From Aeromonas piscicola (GTDB taxonomy: Bacteria > Pseudomonadota > Gammaproteobacteria > Enterobacterales > Aeromonadaceae): a stretch of DNA of 64,000 nucleotides. The stretch spans positions 123,882 to 187,881 of the forward strand of contig NZ_CDBL01000071.1 of the NCBI RefSeq assembly GCF_000820005.1. The letters run 5' to 3'. The notes under the pieces were generated by a model. That model ran no database searches and was not told where the DNA came from. It saw nothing but the letters and a program-made list of their open reading frames with translations. Positions within the stretch are counted from its first letter, which is position 1; every line of letters starts with the position of its first letter. Of this stretch, positions 8,927 to 19,495 are shown piece after piece. Position numbers and translations under genes: made by a program.

Positions 8927-10306
8927 TCAGGCGCCGACCAGCGTGCTGCCGAGGAAGGCATAGGCGAAGCCAAAATAGATCAACACACCCAGCAGATCCA
9001 TGATCGAGGTGAGCATGGGGGAGCTGAGGGTAGCCGGGTCAGTCCCTATCTTGCGCGCCACGAATGGCAGAGCCAAACCGAGCAGGCTGCCAACGACAGT
9101 CACCGTCATGGCCGACAGGCTGACGATCAGCACTATGTCCCAGCCAATGCTCTTGCTCCAGAATGCCATCACGCCTTCCAGCACGGCGACACCCACCCCC
9201 AGCGCCACGGCAACGGGCAGATCGCGACGCAGCACGAAGAAGAAGTCACGCATGCTCAGCTTGAGCTGTCCCATGCCCATCGAGCGGATCACCAGGGTGG
9301 CAGACTGGCTGCCAGCGTTGCCGCCCATGTCGATGATGGGGGCAATAAAGGCGGCGAGGATCAGGACCTCGCTGAGCAGATCCTCCTGGGCCGCGACCAG
9401 ATTGCTGGTGAGAATGCCAAAAATGGTCAGCACCGCCAGCCAGAAGAAACGGGCATTGAACATGCTGAGTGTGCTGGATGCGCGAAGATCGAGTTCGGGG
9501 CCACCCAGAGCCGCCGTGCCACCGAAACGGGCAATGCGGTTGGCATCCTCTTCCTCGGCCACATCCATCGCATCATCCACAGTGACCATGCCGAGCAGCT
9601 GCCGGTCATTATTCAACACCGGCAGGGCCAGCAGGTTATAGCGGGCTATCATGTCCGCGGCGGCGCCCTTGTGGGCATCTGCCTGAATACTCACCAGCTC
9701 CCGCTGCATGATGCTTGATATGGGGGCCTTGCTGTCGGCCAGAAAGAGCTCTCGCAGGGAGACAACCCCGATGAGTCGGCGCATTTCATCCACGACATAC
9801 AGGGTGTAGATGCTTTCTCTGTCAGCGGCAGTGCTGCGCAGGCGCTGCAGCCCCTCGCCCACAGTGATGTCGGCTGGCAGGCTGGCACAATCCGAGCTCA
9901 TGATGGAGCCGACCAGGCTGTCGGAGTAAGAGGCCAGTCGTTGGGTATCCTCCCGCTCTTCCTCCGTCATCGCATCGAGCAGGATCTGGCGCAAGGCGGC
10001 AGGCAGACGATTGTAGAGGTCGGCTCTGTCATCGGGGGAGAGGCGGGTGCACAGCTCCTCCAGCTGGGTCTTGGCCATGGAGCGCACCAGACTGGCCTGA
10101 ATGTCGCTTGGCAGATGGCGGAAGATGCGAGCGGCCCGCAATGCAGGCACCAGGCTGAGGAAGGTGTGAATATGCTTGTCTGTCAGGCGCTTTATCGCTT
10201 GAGCCAAATCGACTTCATGAATATTCAGGCTCAGGCTCTGGATCCCCATGCGATCCTTGTTTTGCAGCAGTACGTACAGCTGTTGGTGAATATCTTGGTA
10301 TTGCAT
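8927..10306 (-). CDS. mgtE: magnesium transporter MgtE
   Basis: Inner-membrane Mg2+ channel/transporter gated by cytoplasmic Mg2+. The 459-residue protein has the three standard parts. The N-terminal helical superhelix domain is at about 1-125, and two CBS domains occupy about 130-255. A plug helix and a five-helix membrane domain follow (about 285-459), with the signature PIIDMGGNAGSQS (323-336) lining the pore. Length matches the family (about 450). It converges on dnaJ and is followed by only a short gap. Upstream is a gene-free stretch of about 1.2 kb that includes a large possible RNA fold (10561-10661), so a regulated leader is possible. Confidence 0.93.
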   Translation of the reverse strand: MQYQDIHQQLYVLLQNKDRMGIQSLSLNIHEVDLAQAIKRLTDKHIHTFLSLVPALRAARIFRHLPSDIQASLVRSMAKTQLEELCTRLSPDDRADLYNRLPAALRQILLDAMTEEEREDTQRLASYSDSLVGSIMSSDCASLPADITVGEGLQRLRSTAADRESIYTLYVVDEMRRLIGVVSLRELFLADSKAPISSIMQRELVSIQADAHKGAAADMIARYNLLALPVLNNDRQLLGMVTVDDAMDVAEEEDANRIARFGGTAALGGPELDLRASSTLSMFNARFFWLAVLTIFGILTSNLVAAQEDLLSEVLILAAFIAPIIDMGGNAGSQSATLVIRSMGMGQLKLSMRDFFFVLRRDLPVAVALGVGVAVLEGVMAFWSKSIGWDIVLIVSLSAMTVTVVGSLLGLALPFVARKIGTDPATLSSPMLTSIMDLLGVLIYFGFAYAFLGSTLVGA

Positions 10307-10560
10307 TTATATATCCTTTATTACATCAGTCGGAAAAATGGCAAATAGAGTCCCGACTGACATCACATCAGCAAAAATAGATAAAGAAATAACACCCGAA
10401 AATTAACTCGGGCTAGTCGCCAGTACAGGCTCCAGGGTCAGGGTCCATAAGGCACCTCCTGATTGATGTAGAAAACGGCCATATTCTTGTCCGTCATGGG
10501 CAACGAAGGGGGAACTGAACAGGTGCAACGCGCGGCAAGCGTGCAGTAAGGGAGACCGGA

Positions 10561-10661
10561 TGGCGAGCCGGGCGCACCCCGCTGATCGGCGGCTGCCATG
10601 ACTCCTGCGGTTTCGCCGGCAAGCCGCATGGCCACTGACCCTCGGCAAACCGGGCTCGCCA
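10561..10661. other. possible long structured RNA or leader element
   Basis: TGGCGAGCC (10561-10569) pairs with GGCTCGCCA (10653-10661), and inside it GCCATG (10595-10600) pairs with CATGGC (10627-10632). The element lies 255-355 bp upstream of mgtE. If transcription of mgtE begins far upstream, it would sit in the leader. Function is unknown. Confidence 0.35.
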
Positions 10662-10850
10662 TTGGCAACTTGCGCCATGGGCGGAGCAACATGGGTTGAT
10701 GGGTAGACAGCGGTAATGACATGGTGGTCCTGATAGCAGGAGAAGATCCATGCAGGCATGATTGACGTCATCCAGCGGGTGACCCTGAATGGCGCAAATA
10801 ATAGACATCGAGTGAATACAGGGAAGGGGTGCACTCAGGTGCAAATAAAC

Positions 10851-11063
10851 CGCTCTCCGCATAGCGCGAGATAGCGGCAGAAGACTCTGCGGGGATCTCG
10901 CGACTCAGGTATTGGCTGACGAGCTCAACGACCTACTGTCATCTGATGAATTGCCCACTGATGGTCTCCGTTATTAATCAATGCGGCGATGCTACTGGAA
11001 TGACACTTGTTGGTAAATAATTAATCCGCCGACAGAAACATTTAGAAACATCTTTATTGATAT
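10851..11063. repeat. dispersed structured repeat, copy 1
   Basis: About 213 bp that align end to end with 19496-19710 in the same orientation. The longest identity is 27 bp (10944-10970, equal to 19592-19618), with other shared blocks around GCGGCAGA, TCTCGCGAC, GGTAAA and AACATTTAGA. It holds a two-step stem: GCGAGAT (10866-10872) with ATCTCGC (10895-10901), enclosing GCAGA/TCTGC (10877-10890). No protein or transposase is visible. The copies bracket the scr-mgtC block. Confidence 0.75.
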
Positions 11064-11331
11064 GTTTCGTGATTGAACGCCGGATATACGAGTGCAGCGA
11101 TATCGCGAGCCGGGTTCGGCACGGTTTGCTACCACTCGCCGCCGATCCTGATGGTACTCGGCTCGTGTGAACATCCACTCAGAGGGTGGTGCATGCAGCA
11201 GGGATGCCAATACCCGGCAGACCCATCGTCAGCACCATGACCCCTGACCCATCTTGCCGGCGAGATGCGCCACCCTCATTCACACCGCCAGCCGGGATCG
11301 CCGGTCTGCGGGTGTGGATCTGCACTATTGA

Positions 11332-11354
11332 GTGGATCCTGATGAGGGATCCAC
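11332..11354. repeat. 8-bp inverted repeat upstream of scrY
   Basis: GTGGATCC (11332-11339) and GGATCCAC (11347-11354) flank a seven-base spacer, about 75 bp upstream of the first ScrR operator. It could bind a dimeric regulator or fold when transcribed. It does not match the CRP consensus. Confidence 0.45.
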
Positions 11355-11407
11355 CTCACAACTCCCGCCAATTCATTCTGTACAAATGTTATCCCGCTCA
11401 CAGAGTG

Positions 11408-11423
11408 GCTGAAACGGTTTAGC
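11408..11423 (+). promoter_or_regulatory. ScrR operator O1
   Basis: GCTGAAACGGTTTAGC is a LacI-family palindrome with the central CGG and the arms GCTnAA/TTTAGC. It is nearly the same as the sites at 11439 and 13057, and its centre is 31 bp from O2 (about three helical turns), so bound repressors could interact. Confidence 0.85.
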
Positions 11424-11430
11424 TTCCATC

Positions 11431-13005
<1,575 letters not shown>

Positions 13006-13056
13006 TTCGTTATCCCGATCACAAAAATGGCAGCCGGTGCCGAGATCTGTTGGTTG

Positions 13057-13072
13057 GCTAAATCGGTTTAGC
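13057..13072 (+). promoter_or_regulatory. ScrR operator O3 between scrY and scrK
   Basis: GCTAAATCGGTTTAGC, a third copy of the operator, lies 52 bp past scrY and 70 bp before scrK. It suggests that scrKAB(R) has a second promoter under the same repressor, as in Klebsiella and Salmonella plasmid scr regulons, where scrK and scrY have separate promoters. Confidence 0.85.
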
Positions 13073-13141
13073 TGATAATGAACGCCAAGAGATGAGGGCC
13101 CGGCCCCGTCAGTGAATCCTGTGCAGCAGTGGAGTAGCAAG

Positions 13142-14077
13142 GTGACGAATCGTGTGTGGGTAATGGGGGATGCGGTGGTGGACCTGATCCCGGAAGGGGA
13201 GCTGCACTACCTCAAGTGCCCGGGTGGTGCCCCCGCCAATGTGGCGGTCGGTGTGGCGCGACTCGGCGGCGAGTCAGCCTTTATCGGCCGGGTCGGCGCC
13301 GATCCGTTTGGCCGCTTTATGGCCGATACCCTGGCAAGGGAAGGGGTGGATACCGCTTGTCTGCGGGCGGATCCTGATCATCGAACTTCCACAGTGCTGG
13401 TGGCGCTTGATGATGAGGGGGAGCGCAGCTTCACCTTCATGGTGCGCCCCAGTGCCGACCAGTTCCTCACCCCGGATGAGTTACCCCGCTTCGACGCCGG
13501 TCAGTGGCTGCTCACCTGCTCCATCGCGCTCGCCAACGAGCCGGTGCGCGGCAGCTGCCTGCAGGCCATGGCGGCCATCAAGGCGGCAGGCGGACGGGTC
13601 TGTTTCGACCCCAACCTGAGGCCCGAGGTGTGGGGCAAGTCAGCCGAGATGCTGCCAGTGGTGCGCCAGACCATAGCGCTATCGGATGTGGTCAAGCTCT
13701 CGGTGGAGGAGCTGCAACTGCTGAGTGGCGAGGATGAGCTGGCCGCGGGGCTCGCCACCATATCAGGCCCGGCGCTGGTGCTGGTGACCCGGGGGGCGGC
13801 CGGTGTGGTGGCACGCCTCGAGGGCGAGCTGCTGGAGTGGGTGGGGCAAAAAGTGACTCCGCTTGACACCACGGGGGCGGGGGATGCCTTCGTCGCCGGT
13901 CTCCTGGCCGCGCTGGCACAGGGTGAGCGGTTGCCCACGCTGGCCGAGCTGCCCGCCATCCTGGCTCAGGCTCACGGCTGCGGGGCGCTCGCCACCACCG
14001 CCAAGGGGGCCATGACGGCACTGCCGACCCGCACAGAACTGGATGCCTTTTTGCGATCAGGCGCAAGCGGCTGTTGA
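13142..14077 (+). CDS. scrK: fructokinase ScrK (PfkB/ribokinase family)
   Basis: Phosphorylates the free fructose released by ScrB to fructose 6-phosphate. The 311-residue PfkB-fold sugar kinase has the N-terminal substrate loop GGAPANVAVGVARLGG and the C-terminal anion hole and catalytic motif DTTGAGDAFVAG, whose Asp is the base. The GTG at 13142 has GGAG seven bases upstream and gives the family length (about 307). An earlier GTG at 13112 lacks a site. It is the second gene of the scr operon, just after operator O3; in enteric operons scrK usually comes first, so the order here is slightly changed. Confidence 0.93.
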   Translation: MTNRVWVMGDAVVDLIPEGELHYLKCPGGAPANVAVGVARLGGESAFIGRVGADPFGRFMADTLAREGVDTACLRADPDHRTSTVLVALDDEGERSFTFMVRPSADQFLTPDELPRFDAGQWLLTCSIALANEPVRGSCLQAMAAIKAAGGRVCFDPNLRPEVWGKSAEMLPVVRQTIALSDVVKLSVEELQLLSGEDELAAGLATISGPALVLVTRGAAGVVARLEGELLEWVGQKVTPLDTTGAGDAFVAGLLAALAQGERLPTLAELPAILAQAHGCGALATTAKGAMTALPTRTELDAFLRSGASGC

Positions 14078-14160
14078 GCTGCGGCTAGAAGCCCGGGTCA
14101 ACAGCCCCTACTCTCATGTGACAAGGGCCTGCCAGCGTGGCGGGTCATAAGAGGAATAAT

Positions 14161-15525
14161 ATGAATATCAGTGCGATAGCCAAGGATTTGGTGCCCCTGC
14201 TCGGGGGCAAGGAGAATATCGTCAGCGCTGCCCACTGCGCCACCCGGCTGCGGCTGGTGCTGGCCGATGACAGCAAGGTGAACAAGGCCGCCATCGACAA
14301 GCTGGAGGGAGTCAAGGGTTGCTTCAGCAACGCAGGCCAGATCCAGGTGATCTTCGGCACCGGTCTGGTCAACAAGGTCTATGCAGAGTTCGTGGCTATT
14401 ACCGGTACCGGCACCGCCAGCAAGGCGGAGCTGACCGACATCGCCAGTGCCAAGCTCAATGTGGCCCAGCGCCTGGCGCGGACGCTCTCCAACATCTTCG
14501 TGCCCATCATTCCGGCCATAGTCGCGTCCGGCCTGCTGATGGGGCTGCTCGGCATGGTGCGCACCTACGGCTGGGTCAATGCCGACAGCGCCCTCTTCGT
14601 CATGCTGGACATGTTCAGCTCGGCGGCCTTTATCATACTGCCCATCCTGATCGGGTTCACGGCGGCGCGTGAGTTTGGCGGCAACCCCTATCTGGGGGCC
14701 ACCATGGGGGGGATCCTCACCCACCCGGCGCTGACCAATGCCTGGGGCGTGGCCGGTGGCTTCAAGACCATGGATTTCTTCGGGCTGGATGTGGCCATGA
14801 TCGGCTATCAAGGCACCGTCTTCCCTGTGCTGCTGGCGGTCTGGTTCATGTCACATCTGGAGAAGCAGCTGCGCAAGCGCATTCCGGATGCGCTGGATCT
14901 GATCCTGACGCCGTTTCTCACCGTCATCATCACAGGTTTCGTGGCGTTGCTGTTTATCGGCCCGGCGGGTCGGGTGCTGGGGGATGGCATCTCCTTCGGC
15001 CTGAGTGCGCTTTATGAGCAGGCAGGCTGGCTGGCGGGGCTGGTGTTTGGCGGGACCTATTCCCTTATCGTCATCACCGGTATCCACCACAGCTTCCACG
15101 CCATAGAGGCGGGGCTGCTCACCAACCCGGCCATAGGGGTCAACTTCCTGCTGCCCATCTGGGCCATGGCCAACGTGGCGCAGGGCGGGGCTTGCCTCGC
15201 GGTCTACTTCAAGACCCGGGATCCGAAAATCAGGGCCATTACCGTGCCGGCGGCCATGTCCTGCCTGCTCGGCATCACGGAAGCGGCGATCTTCGGCGTC
15301 AACCTGCGCTATATCAAGCCCTTCCTCGCCGGTCTGCTCGGCGGTGCTTGCGGTGGCGCCTACGTGGTGGCGGCCAAGGTAGGCATGACGGCGGTGGGGT
15401 TGACCGGTATTCCCGGCATGGCCATCGTTCAGCCCATGAGCCTCATTCATTACGTCATCGGGCTGGTGATCGCCTTTGGCGTCGCCTTCGCCGCCTCCTG
15501 GCTGCTCAAATACAAGGTGGAGTGA
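14161..15525 (+). CDS. scrA: sucrose-specific PTS enzyme IIBC
   Basis: Inner-membrane phosphotransferase permease that imports sucrose as sucrose 6-phosphate. The 454-residue protein has an N-terminal IIB domain with the phosphorylated Cys in SAAHCATRLR (C26). A IIC membrane domain of about ten helices follows, from about residue 105 (VPIIPAIVASGLLMGLLG). No IIA domain is present, so it should use a general glucose-type IIA (Crr) encoded elsewhere. AGAGGAAT lies before the ATG. Its stop codon overlaps the scrB start (TGATG), which implies translational coupling. Confidence 0.95.
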   Translation: MNISAIAKDLVPLLGGKENIVSAAHCATRLRLVLADDSKVNKAAIDKLEGVKGCFSNAGQIQVIFGTGLVNKVYAEFVAITGTGTASKAELTDIASAKLNVAQRLARTLSNIFVPIIPAIVASGLLMGLLGMVRTYGWVNADSALFVMLDMFSSAAFIILPILIGFTAAREFGGNPYLGATMGGILTHPALTNAWGVAGGFKTMDFFGLDVAMIGYQGTVFPVLLAVWFMSHLEKQLRKRIPDALDLILTPFLTVIITGFVALLFIGPAGRVLGDGISFGLSALYEQAGWLAGLVFGGTYSLIVITGIHHSFHAIEAGLLTNPAIGVNFLLPIWAMANVAQGGACLAVYFKTRDPKIRAITVPAAMSCLLGITEAAIFGVNLRYIKPFLAGLLGGACGGAYVVAAKVGMTAVGLTGIPGMAIVQPMSLIHYVIGLVIAFGVAFAASWLLKYKVE

Positions 15526-16940
15526 TGAAGGAAGTTGATCTCCTCAATCAGATTGTCCGGTCATTGCTGGCCGGACAGCTCAAGGCGGCGGCCGATCCCC
15601 ATAGGCCCCGCTGGCATCTGGCAGCCCCGGTGGGGCTGCTCAACGATCCCAATGGCTTTATCGAGCACGGTGGCCGGTATCACCTCTTCTACCAGTGGAA
15701 TCCGCTGGGCTGTGAACACAGCAACAAGTGCTGGGGCCATGTCAGCTCGACCGATCTGCTGCACTGGCAGCACGAGCCGGTGGCGCTGCTGCCCACCGAG
15801 GAGTATGAGAGCCACGGCTGCTATTCGGGCTCGGCGGTCAGCGATGAGCAGGGGCGCCTTACCCTCATTTACACCGGCAACGTCAAATACCCGGATGGCA
15901 GCCGCACCGCCTTCCAGTGTCTGGCCCGCGCCGACGGCGAGGGCGGGTTTGCCAAGCTGGGACCTGTGCTCGATTTACCTGAAGGCTATAGCGGCCATGT
16001 GCGCGACCCCAAGGTGTGGCACGACGGTCAGCAGTGGCTGATGGTGCTGGGAGCCCGCCCCCTGGACGACAAGGGCGAGGTGCTGCTCTATCGCGGCCAG
16101 ACGCTGGACAAGTGGCAGCTGGTTGGCCCCATCGCCGGCAGTGGGCGCGGCGGCCTCGGTGAGTTTGGCTATATGTGGGAGTGCCCTGATCTCTTCCCGC
16201 TGGCCGATCGCCATGTGTTGATAAGTTGCCCGCAGGGGATTGCCCCGGTGGGCGAGGATTATCGCAACCTCTACCAGTGCGGCTGGTTGGCGGGCGATTT
16301 CGACGGGACGCATTTCGCTCACGGGGATTTCCACGAGCTGGACAGGGGCTTCGAGTTCTATGCACCGCAGACCACGCTGGACAGTCAGGGGCGCCGCCTG
16401 CTGTTTGGCTGGCTGGGTCTGCCGGAGGAGAACGAGATGAGCCAGCCGACCATTCCCTATGGCTGGATCCATCAGATGAGCTGCCCGCGGGAGCTGTTCT
16501 GGCAAGATGACTGGCTCTGCCAGCGGCCGGTGGCGGAACTGGCGGCATTGAAGGGAGAGCTGACCCGCTTCGAGGGGACGCTTGGCGAGTTTCCGGGGCT
16601 GGCCATCGACTCGGCCTGGCTTGATCTGGAGCTGTGCGGCGAGGGGAGCCTCTGGTTCGGCGCCGTGGCCGAGCTGGTGTGGCAGCCAGGGCGCATCACC
16701 TTGCGGCGCCAGAACTGGAAGAGCGGGATGTGGGAAGAGAGATCCGCCCCCTGGCTGGGTGGGCGGATCACAGTGCTGTGCGATCGTTCCAGCCTCGAGT
16801 GTTTCGTGGATGGTGGTCGTCAGACGCTGTCAGCCCGTTACTTCCCCGGTGAAAAGCCGCAGCTATCGGCAGGGAACGCGGGCGAGGGCTGCAAAATTTG
16901 CCTCAATCACTGGCCGCTGTCGGCGTGCCTAGTACAATAG
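15525..16940 (+). CDS. scrB: sucrose-6-phosphate hydrolase (GH32)
   Basis: Cytoplasmic invertase that cuts sucrose 6-phosphate to glucose 6-phosphate and fructose. The 471-residue GH32 enzyme has the nucleophile motif LLNDPNGF (Asp at residue 41), the transition-state motif RDPKVW and the acid/base Glu in WECPDLF. A C-terminal beta-sandwich follows. Length matches ScrB (about 470). The start overlaps the scrA stop codon by one base, so the frame is fixed by coupling. The reading frame is open far upstream inside scrA, but that part is shadow. Confidence 0.95.
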   Translation: MKEVDLLNQIVRSLLAGQLKAAADPHRPRWHLAAPVGLLNDPNGFIEHGGRYHLFYQWNPLGCEHSNKCWGHVSSTDLLHWQHEPVALLPTEEYESHGCYSGSAVSDEQGRLTLIYTGNVKYPDGSRTAFQCLARADGEGGFAKLGPVLDLPEGYSGHVRDPKVWHDGQQWLMVLGARPLDDKGEVLLYRGQTLDKWQLVGPIAGSGRGGLGEFGYMWECPDLFPLADRHVLISCPQGIAPVGEDYRNLYQCGWLAGDFDGTHFAHGDFHELDRGFEFYAPQTTLDSQGRRLLFGWLGLPEENEMSQPTIPYGWIHQMSCPRELFWQDDWLCQRPVAELAALKGELTRFEGTLGEFPGLAIDSAWLDLELCGEGSLWFGAVAELVWQPGRITLRRQNWKSGMWEERSAPWLGGRITVLCDRSSLECFVDGGRQTLSARYFPGEKPQLSAGNAGEGCKICLNHWPLSACLVQ

Positions 16941-16967
16941 CCCGGTGCTAGTCAGCCGGGAGGCCAG

Positions 16968-17978
16968 GTGGAGAAGAAGAAACGGATCACGATTGCCCAG
17001 ATAGCCGAGTTGGCGGGGGTGTCCAAGGCGACCGCCAGTCTGGTGCTCAACGGCAAGAGTGCGGAGTACCGGATTGCCGATCAGACCCGCAAGCGTATTC
17101 AGGCGGTGGCGGATGAGTGTCACTACCTGCCGAGCTTTCATGCTCGCTCCCTGCGCGAGACCCGCAGCTACACCTGGGGTCTGGTGATCCCCGATCTCAC
17201 CAACTTCGGTTTTGCCCGCATCGCCCGCGCCCTCGAGGCCCACTGCCGGGAAGCGGGCATCCAGCTGCTGATCGCCTGCTCCGAAGATGATCCCACCCTG
17301 GAGCAGACTGTGGTGGACAACCTGATCAGCCGTCAGGTGGATGGCCTCATCGTCGCCTCCAGCGGCCACAGCGACGACATCTATGCCCGCATCCACGACC
17401 GCCTGCCGGTAGTGCAGCTGGATCGCCATATCGGCGAGTCGCGCCTGCCCATGGTGATCTCGGACGCCTGCAAGGCTACCGCAGAGCTGGTGCGGGACAT
17501 GGCTGGCGAGTGCGGCGAGGAGATCTACTACTTCGGTGGCTTGCTGGATCTCTCCCCCAGCCGTCACCGGCTGGCGGGCTATGAGCTGGGTCTCCATCGC
17601 GCCGGTTTTGAGGCTGATGCAACCCGGGTGCGCCATCGCGACTATCAGCCGAGCTCAGGTTATCAGCTGATGGCCGAGCTGGTGGCCGAGTTGGGGGCGC
17701 CCCCCAAGGGGCTCTTTACCGCCTCCTTTACCCTGCTGGAAGGGGTGCTGCGCTACCTCAACGAGGCGGGGCTGATGGAGACGGGGATGCGGCTGTGCAC
17801 CTTCGATGATCACGACCTGCTCGACTGCATTCCGATGCGCATCGACTCGGTGGCGCAGGATTGTCCGGCGCTGGCCCGCGCCGCCTTCGAGCTGATGCAG
17901 CAACTGATTGCGGGTAATCCCCCCGCACAGACCGCCCAGGTGATCAACCCCCGGGTGCGCTGGCGCAGCCGCCGCTAG
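16968..17978 (+). CDS. scrR: sucrose operon repressor ScrR (LacI family)
   Basis: DNA-binding repressor of the scr genes. The 336-residue protein has a LacI-type helix-turn-helix at the N terminus (ITIAQIAELAGVSKATASLVLNG) and a hinge helix. A periplasmic-binding-protein-like effector domain follows (about 65-330). The GTG start has GGGAGG at good spacing. It lies 27 bp after scrB and is probably co-transcribed, giving autoregulation through operators O1-O3. The three palindromes in this window share the CGG centre usual for this repressor group. A bidirectional terminator follows. Confidence 0.93.
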   Translation: MEKKKRITIAQIAELAGVSKATASLVLNGKSAEYRIADQTRKRIQAVADECHYLPSFHARSLRETRSYTWGLVIPDLTNFGFARIARALEAHCREAGIQLLIACSEDDPTLEQTVVDNLISRQVDGLIVASSGHSDDIYARIHDRLPVVQLDRHIGESRLPMVISDACKATAELVRDMAGECGEEIYYFGGLLDLSPSRHRLAGYELGLHRAGFEADATRVRHRDYQPSSGYQLMAELVAELGAPPKGLFTASFTLLEGVLRYLNEAGLMETGMRLCTFDDHDLLDCIPMRIDSVAQDCPALARAAFELMQQLIAGNPPAQTAQVINPRVRWRSRR

Positions 17979-18001
17979 TCGCGCAGGTTCGCTTCCATAG
18001 A

Positions 18002-18034
18002 AAAGCCCCGCCAGAATTGGCGGGGCTTTTTCTT
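18002..18034 (+). terminator. terminator of the scr operon
   Basis: AAAGCCCCGCC-agaatt-GGCGGGGCTTT is followed by TTCTTT. The A-rich left side makes it usable in both directions, serving the convergent mgtC-like gene too. Confidence 0.92.
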
Positions 18035-18069
18035 TATCGGGGGAGGGCGCACAGACATGCCCAGCCGGT

Positions 18070-18798
18070 TCAATCTGTGGTGCTGGCGCGCCAGAACACC
18101 TGCTTGATATGGGGATGAATGGCCAGTTTCACCATCAGGGCATCCAGCTCGTCGCCGTCGATGGAGGTGGCCAGCAGCACGGCGGAGATCTCCAGATCCT
18201 GTTCACCGAACGGTTCTATGTCCAGCTCGCTCAAGGGGTAGTTGGCCTGCTCCATCATCTCTTCCAGCCAGTGCAGCACCTCCTTCTGATACTCGCGCTG
18301 GGCGAGGGCCGTGACCCTGTAGGTCACCTCGGTATCGGTATTGTCCACCGGGCGGCGGTTGATCTGGTTGACCAGGGGGCGCAGCAGGGTGTTGGCGGCC
18401 AGCACGAACAGGGCGCCGAGCACTGCCTCCATGGCGAGCCCGGCCCCGCTGGCCGCGCCCACAGCCGCCACGCCCCACAGGGTGGCTGCCGTGTTGATGC
18501 CGCGGATATTGCCCGATTCGCGCATGATGACACCGGCACCGAGAAAGCCGATGCCGGAAACGATATAGGCCACCACATGGACCACGTTGTAGTTGCCGCC
18601 ATGCAGGTCATAGATGCGCTGGGCCAGGCTGACGAACAGGGCGGCCCCCACGGCGACCAGCACGTTGGTGCGAAGGCCGGCGGTACGCTGGCGGTACTGG
18701 CGCTCCAGCCCGACCAGGCTGCCCAGCACGAAGGCCAGCAACAGGCTGGCCAGGGTGTCGAGCAGGGAAATCATGTCAAGTTGCTGCCACATTCTCAT
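18070..18798 (-). CDS. MgtC/SapB family membrane protein
   Basis: Inner-membrane protein of 242 residues. Four or more hydrophobic segments (about 10-150) carry the family motif GSLVGLERQYRQRTAGLRTN. A cytoplasmic ACT-like C-terminal domain follows (about 165-242). MgtC proteins modulate the F-type ATP synthase and help growth at low Mg2+ or inside macrophages; SapB members are poorly known. The start at 18796-18798 has AAGGAG six bases upstream; a longer frame has none. It shares orientation with a free-standing ACT-like gene upstream. No Mg-responsive leader is evident. Confidence 0.85.
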   Translation of the reverse strand: MRMWQQLDMISLLDTLASLLLAFVLGSLVGLERQYRQRTAGLRTNVLVAVGAALFVSLAQRIYDLHGGNYNVVHVVAYIVSGIGFLGAGVIMRESGNIRGINTAATLWGVAAVGAASGAGLAMEAVLGALFVLAANTLLRPLVNQINRRPVDNTDTEVTYRVTALAQREYQKEVLHWLEEMMEQANYPLSELDIEPFGEQDLEISAVLLATSIDGDELDALMVKLAIHPHIKQVFWRASTTD

Positions 18799-18977
18799 GG
18801 CGTACTCCTTCTGGTTTGAGATGGCCTTCGGGATACAGGATAGAAGGCCCAGTGGGCATTCCTGATGAATCGCAGAGGTGCGCACGGTGAAGGCCATCAT
18901 GGGAAATGGAAGCGGGCGCACGGTCAAGCAGGCCCGCGCACTCAGAATGGCGAGCAGATTGCCGGGTCAGATGTAAA

Positions 18978-18998
18978 GGGGCCAGCATGGCTGGCCCC
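18978..18998 (-). terminator. hairpin after the ACT-like gene
   Basis: GGGGCCAGC (18978-18986), three-base loop, GCTGGCCCC (18990-18998), a 9-bp perfect stem. On the minus strand it is followed by TTTACATCT, a weak T-tract. It may attenuate read-through into the mgtC-like gene. Confidence 0.65.
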
Positions 18999-19016
18999 CG
19001 ATCTACTCGATCCCGG

Positions 19017-19391
19017 TTAGTTGAGCAGGGGCTCGGCGTCGCGACGGGGATGCAGCTCCCAGCGAATCGGGTGAGCGACCCCGACCTGGTGCACGAACTG
19101 CACCAGATAACGGCGCTGGGGCGGGGTGCAGTGCAGATTGAGCACCAGCTCCCGGCCCCCGCTGCGCCCTGGCCTCAGGGACTGCATGGGACGCAGCCCG
19201 GCCGGTTGCAGGGTATGAGTCACCATGTCGAGCACCCGCTCCATGTCGGCGCGATCCTGGCAACGGATCTGCAACCGGTAGTGGTGCTGACTCGGCTTGG
19301 CGCGCAGCCAGAGTGGCAACAAACCACGGCCCAGCTTGCTCAGCAGGGGGTGAGCCTGGGTGGATCCGGACTTGGTTGAAATAAAACGCAT
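19017..19391 (-). CDS. free-standing ACT-like protein resembling the MgtC C terminus
   Basis: A 124-residue soluble protein with a strong ribosome-binding site (AAGGAGG, seven bases before the ATG). After a basic N terminus (about 1-35), a segment HHYRLQIRCQDRADMERVLDM starts a beta-alpha-beta-beta pattern ending near LVQFVHQVGVAHPIRWEL. Compare the ACT-like tail of the neighbouring MgtC-like protein (EVTYRVTALAQREYQKEV...). I infer a detached regulatory domain that could bind the membrane protein. It lies 218 bp upstream of it on the same strand with a hairpin between. No other domain is seen. Confidence 0.6.
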   Translation of the reverse strand: MRFISTKSGSTQAHPLLSKLGRGLLPLWLRAKPSQHHYRLQIRCQDRADMERVLDMVTHTLQPAGLRPMQSLRPGRSGGRELVLNLHCTPPQRRYLVQFVHQVGVAHPIRWELHPRRDAEPLLN

Positions 19392-19495
19392 AGCAGCCTC
19401 CTTGTGGGAAGCAGAAACTATGCAGGCAAGGTGTCCAGGCCTGGGCTTGGGTCACCTGACGTCAAGTGTAAAAAGAGAAGAGGGGAGTGGATTTC

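Noticed and set aside
10403..10862. Three overlapping minus-strand frames of 95-143 codons upstream of mgtE
   Set aside because: They overlap each other in different phases, lack good ribosome-binding sites, and have Cys/Arg/Pro/Ser-rich composition typical of chance frames in GC-rich DNA.
11281..11404. CRP site in the scrY upstream region
   Set aside because: No TGTGA-N6-TCACA match close enough to call, though catabolite control would be expected.
15192..15524. Upstream extension of scrB
   Set aside because: Lies in the wrong phase inside scrA; the ATG overlapping the scrA stop gives the family length.
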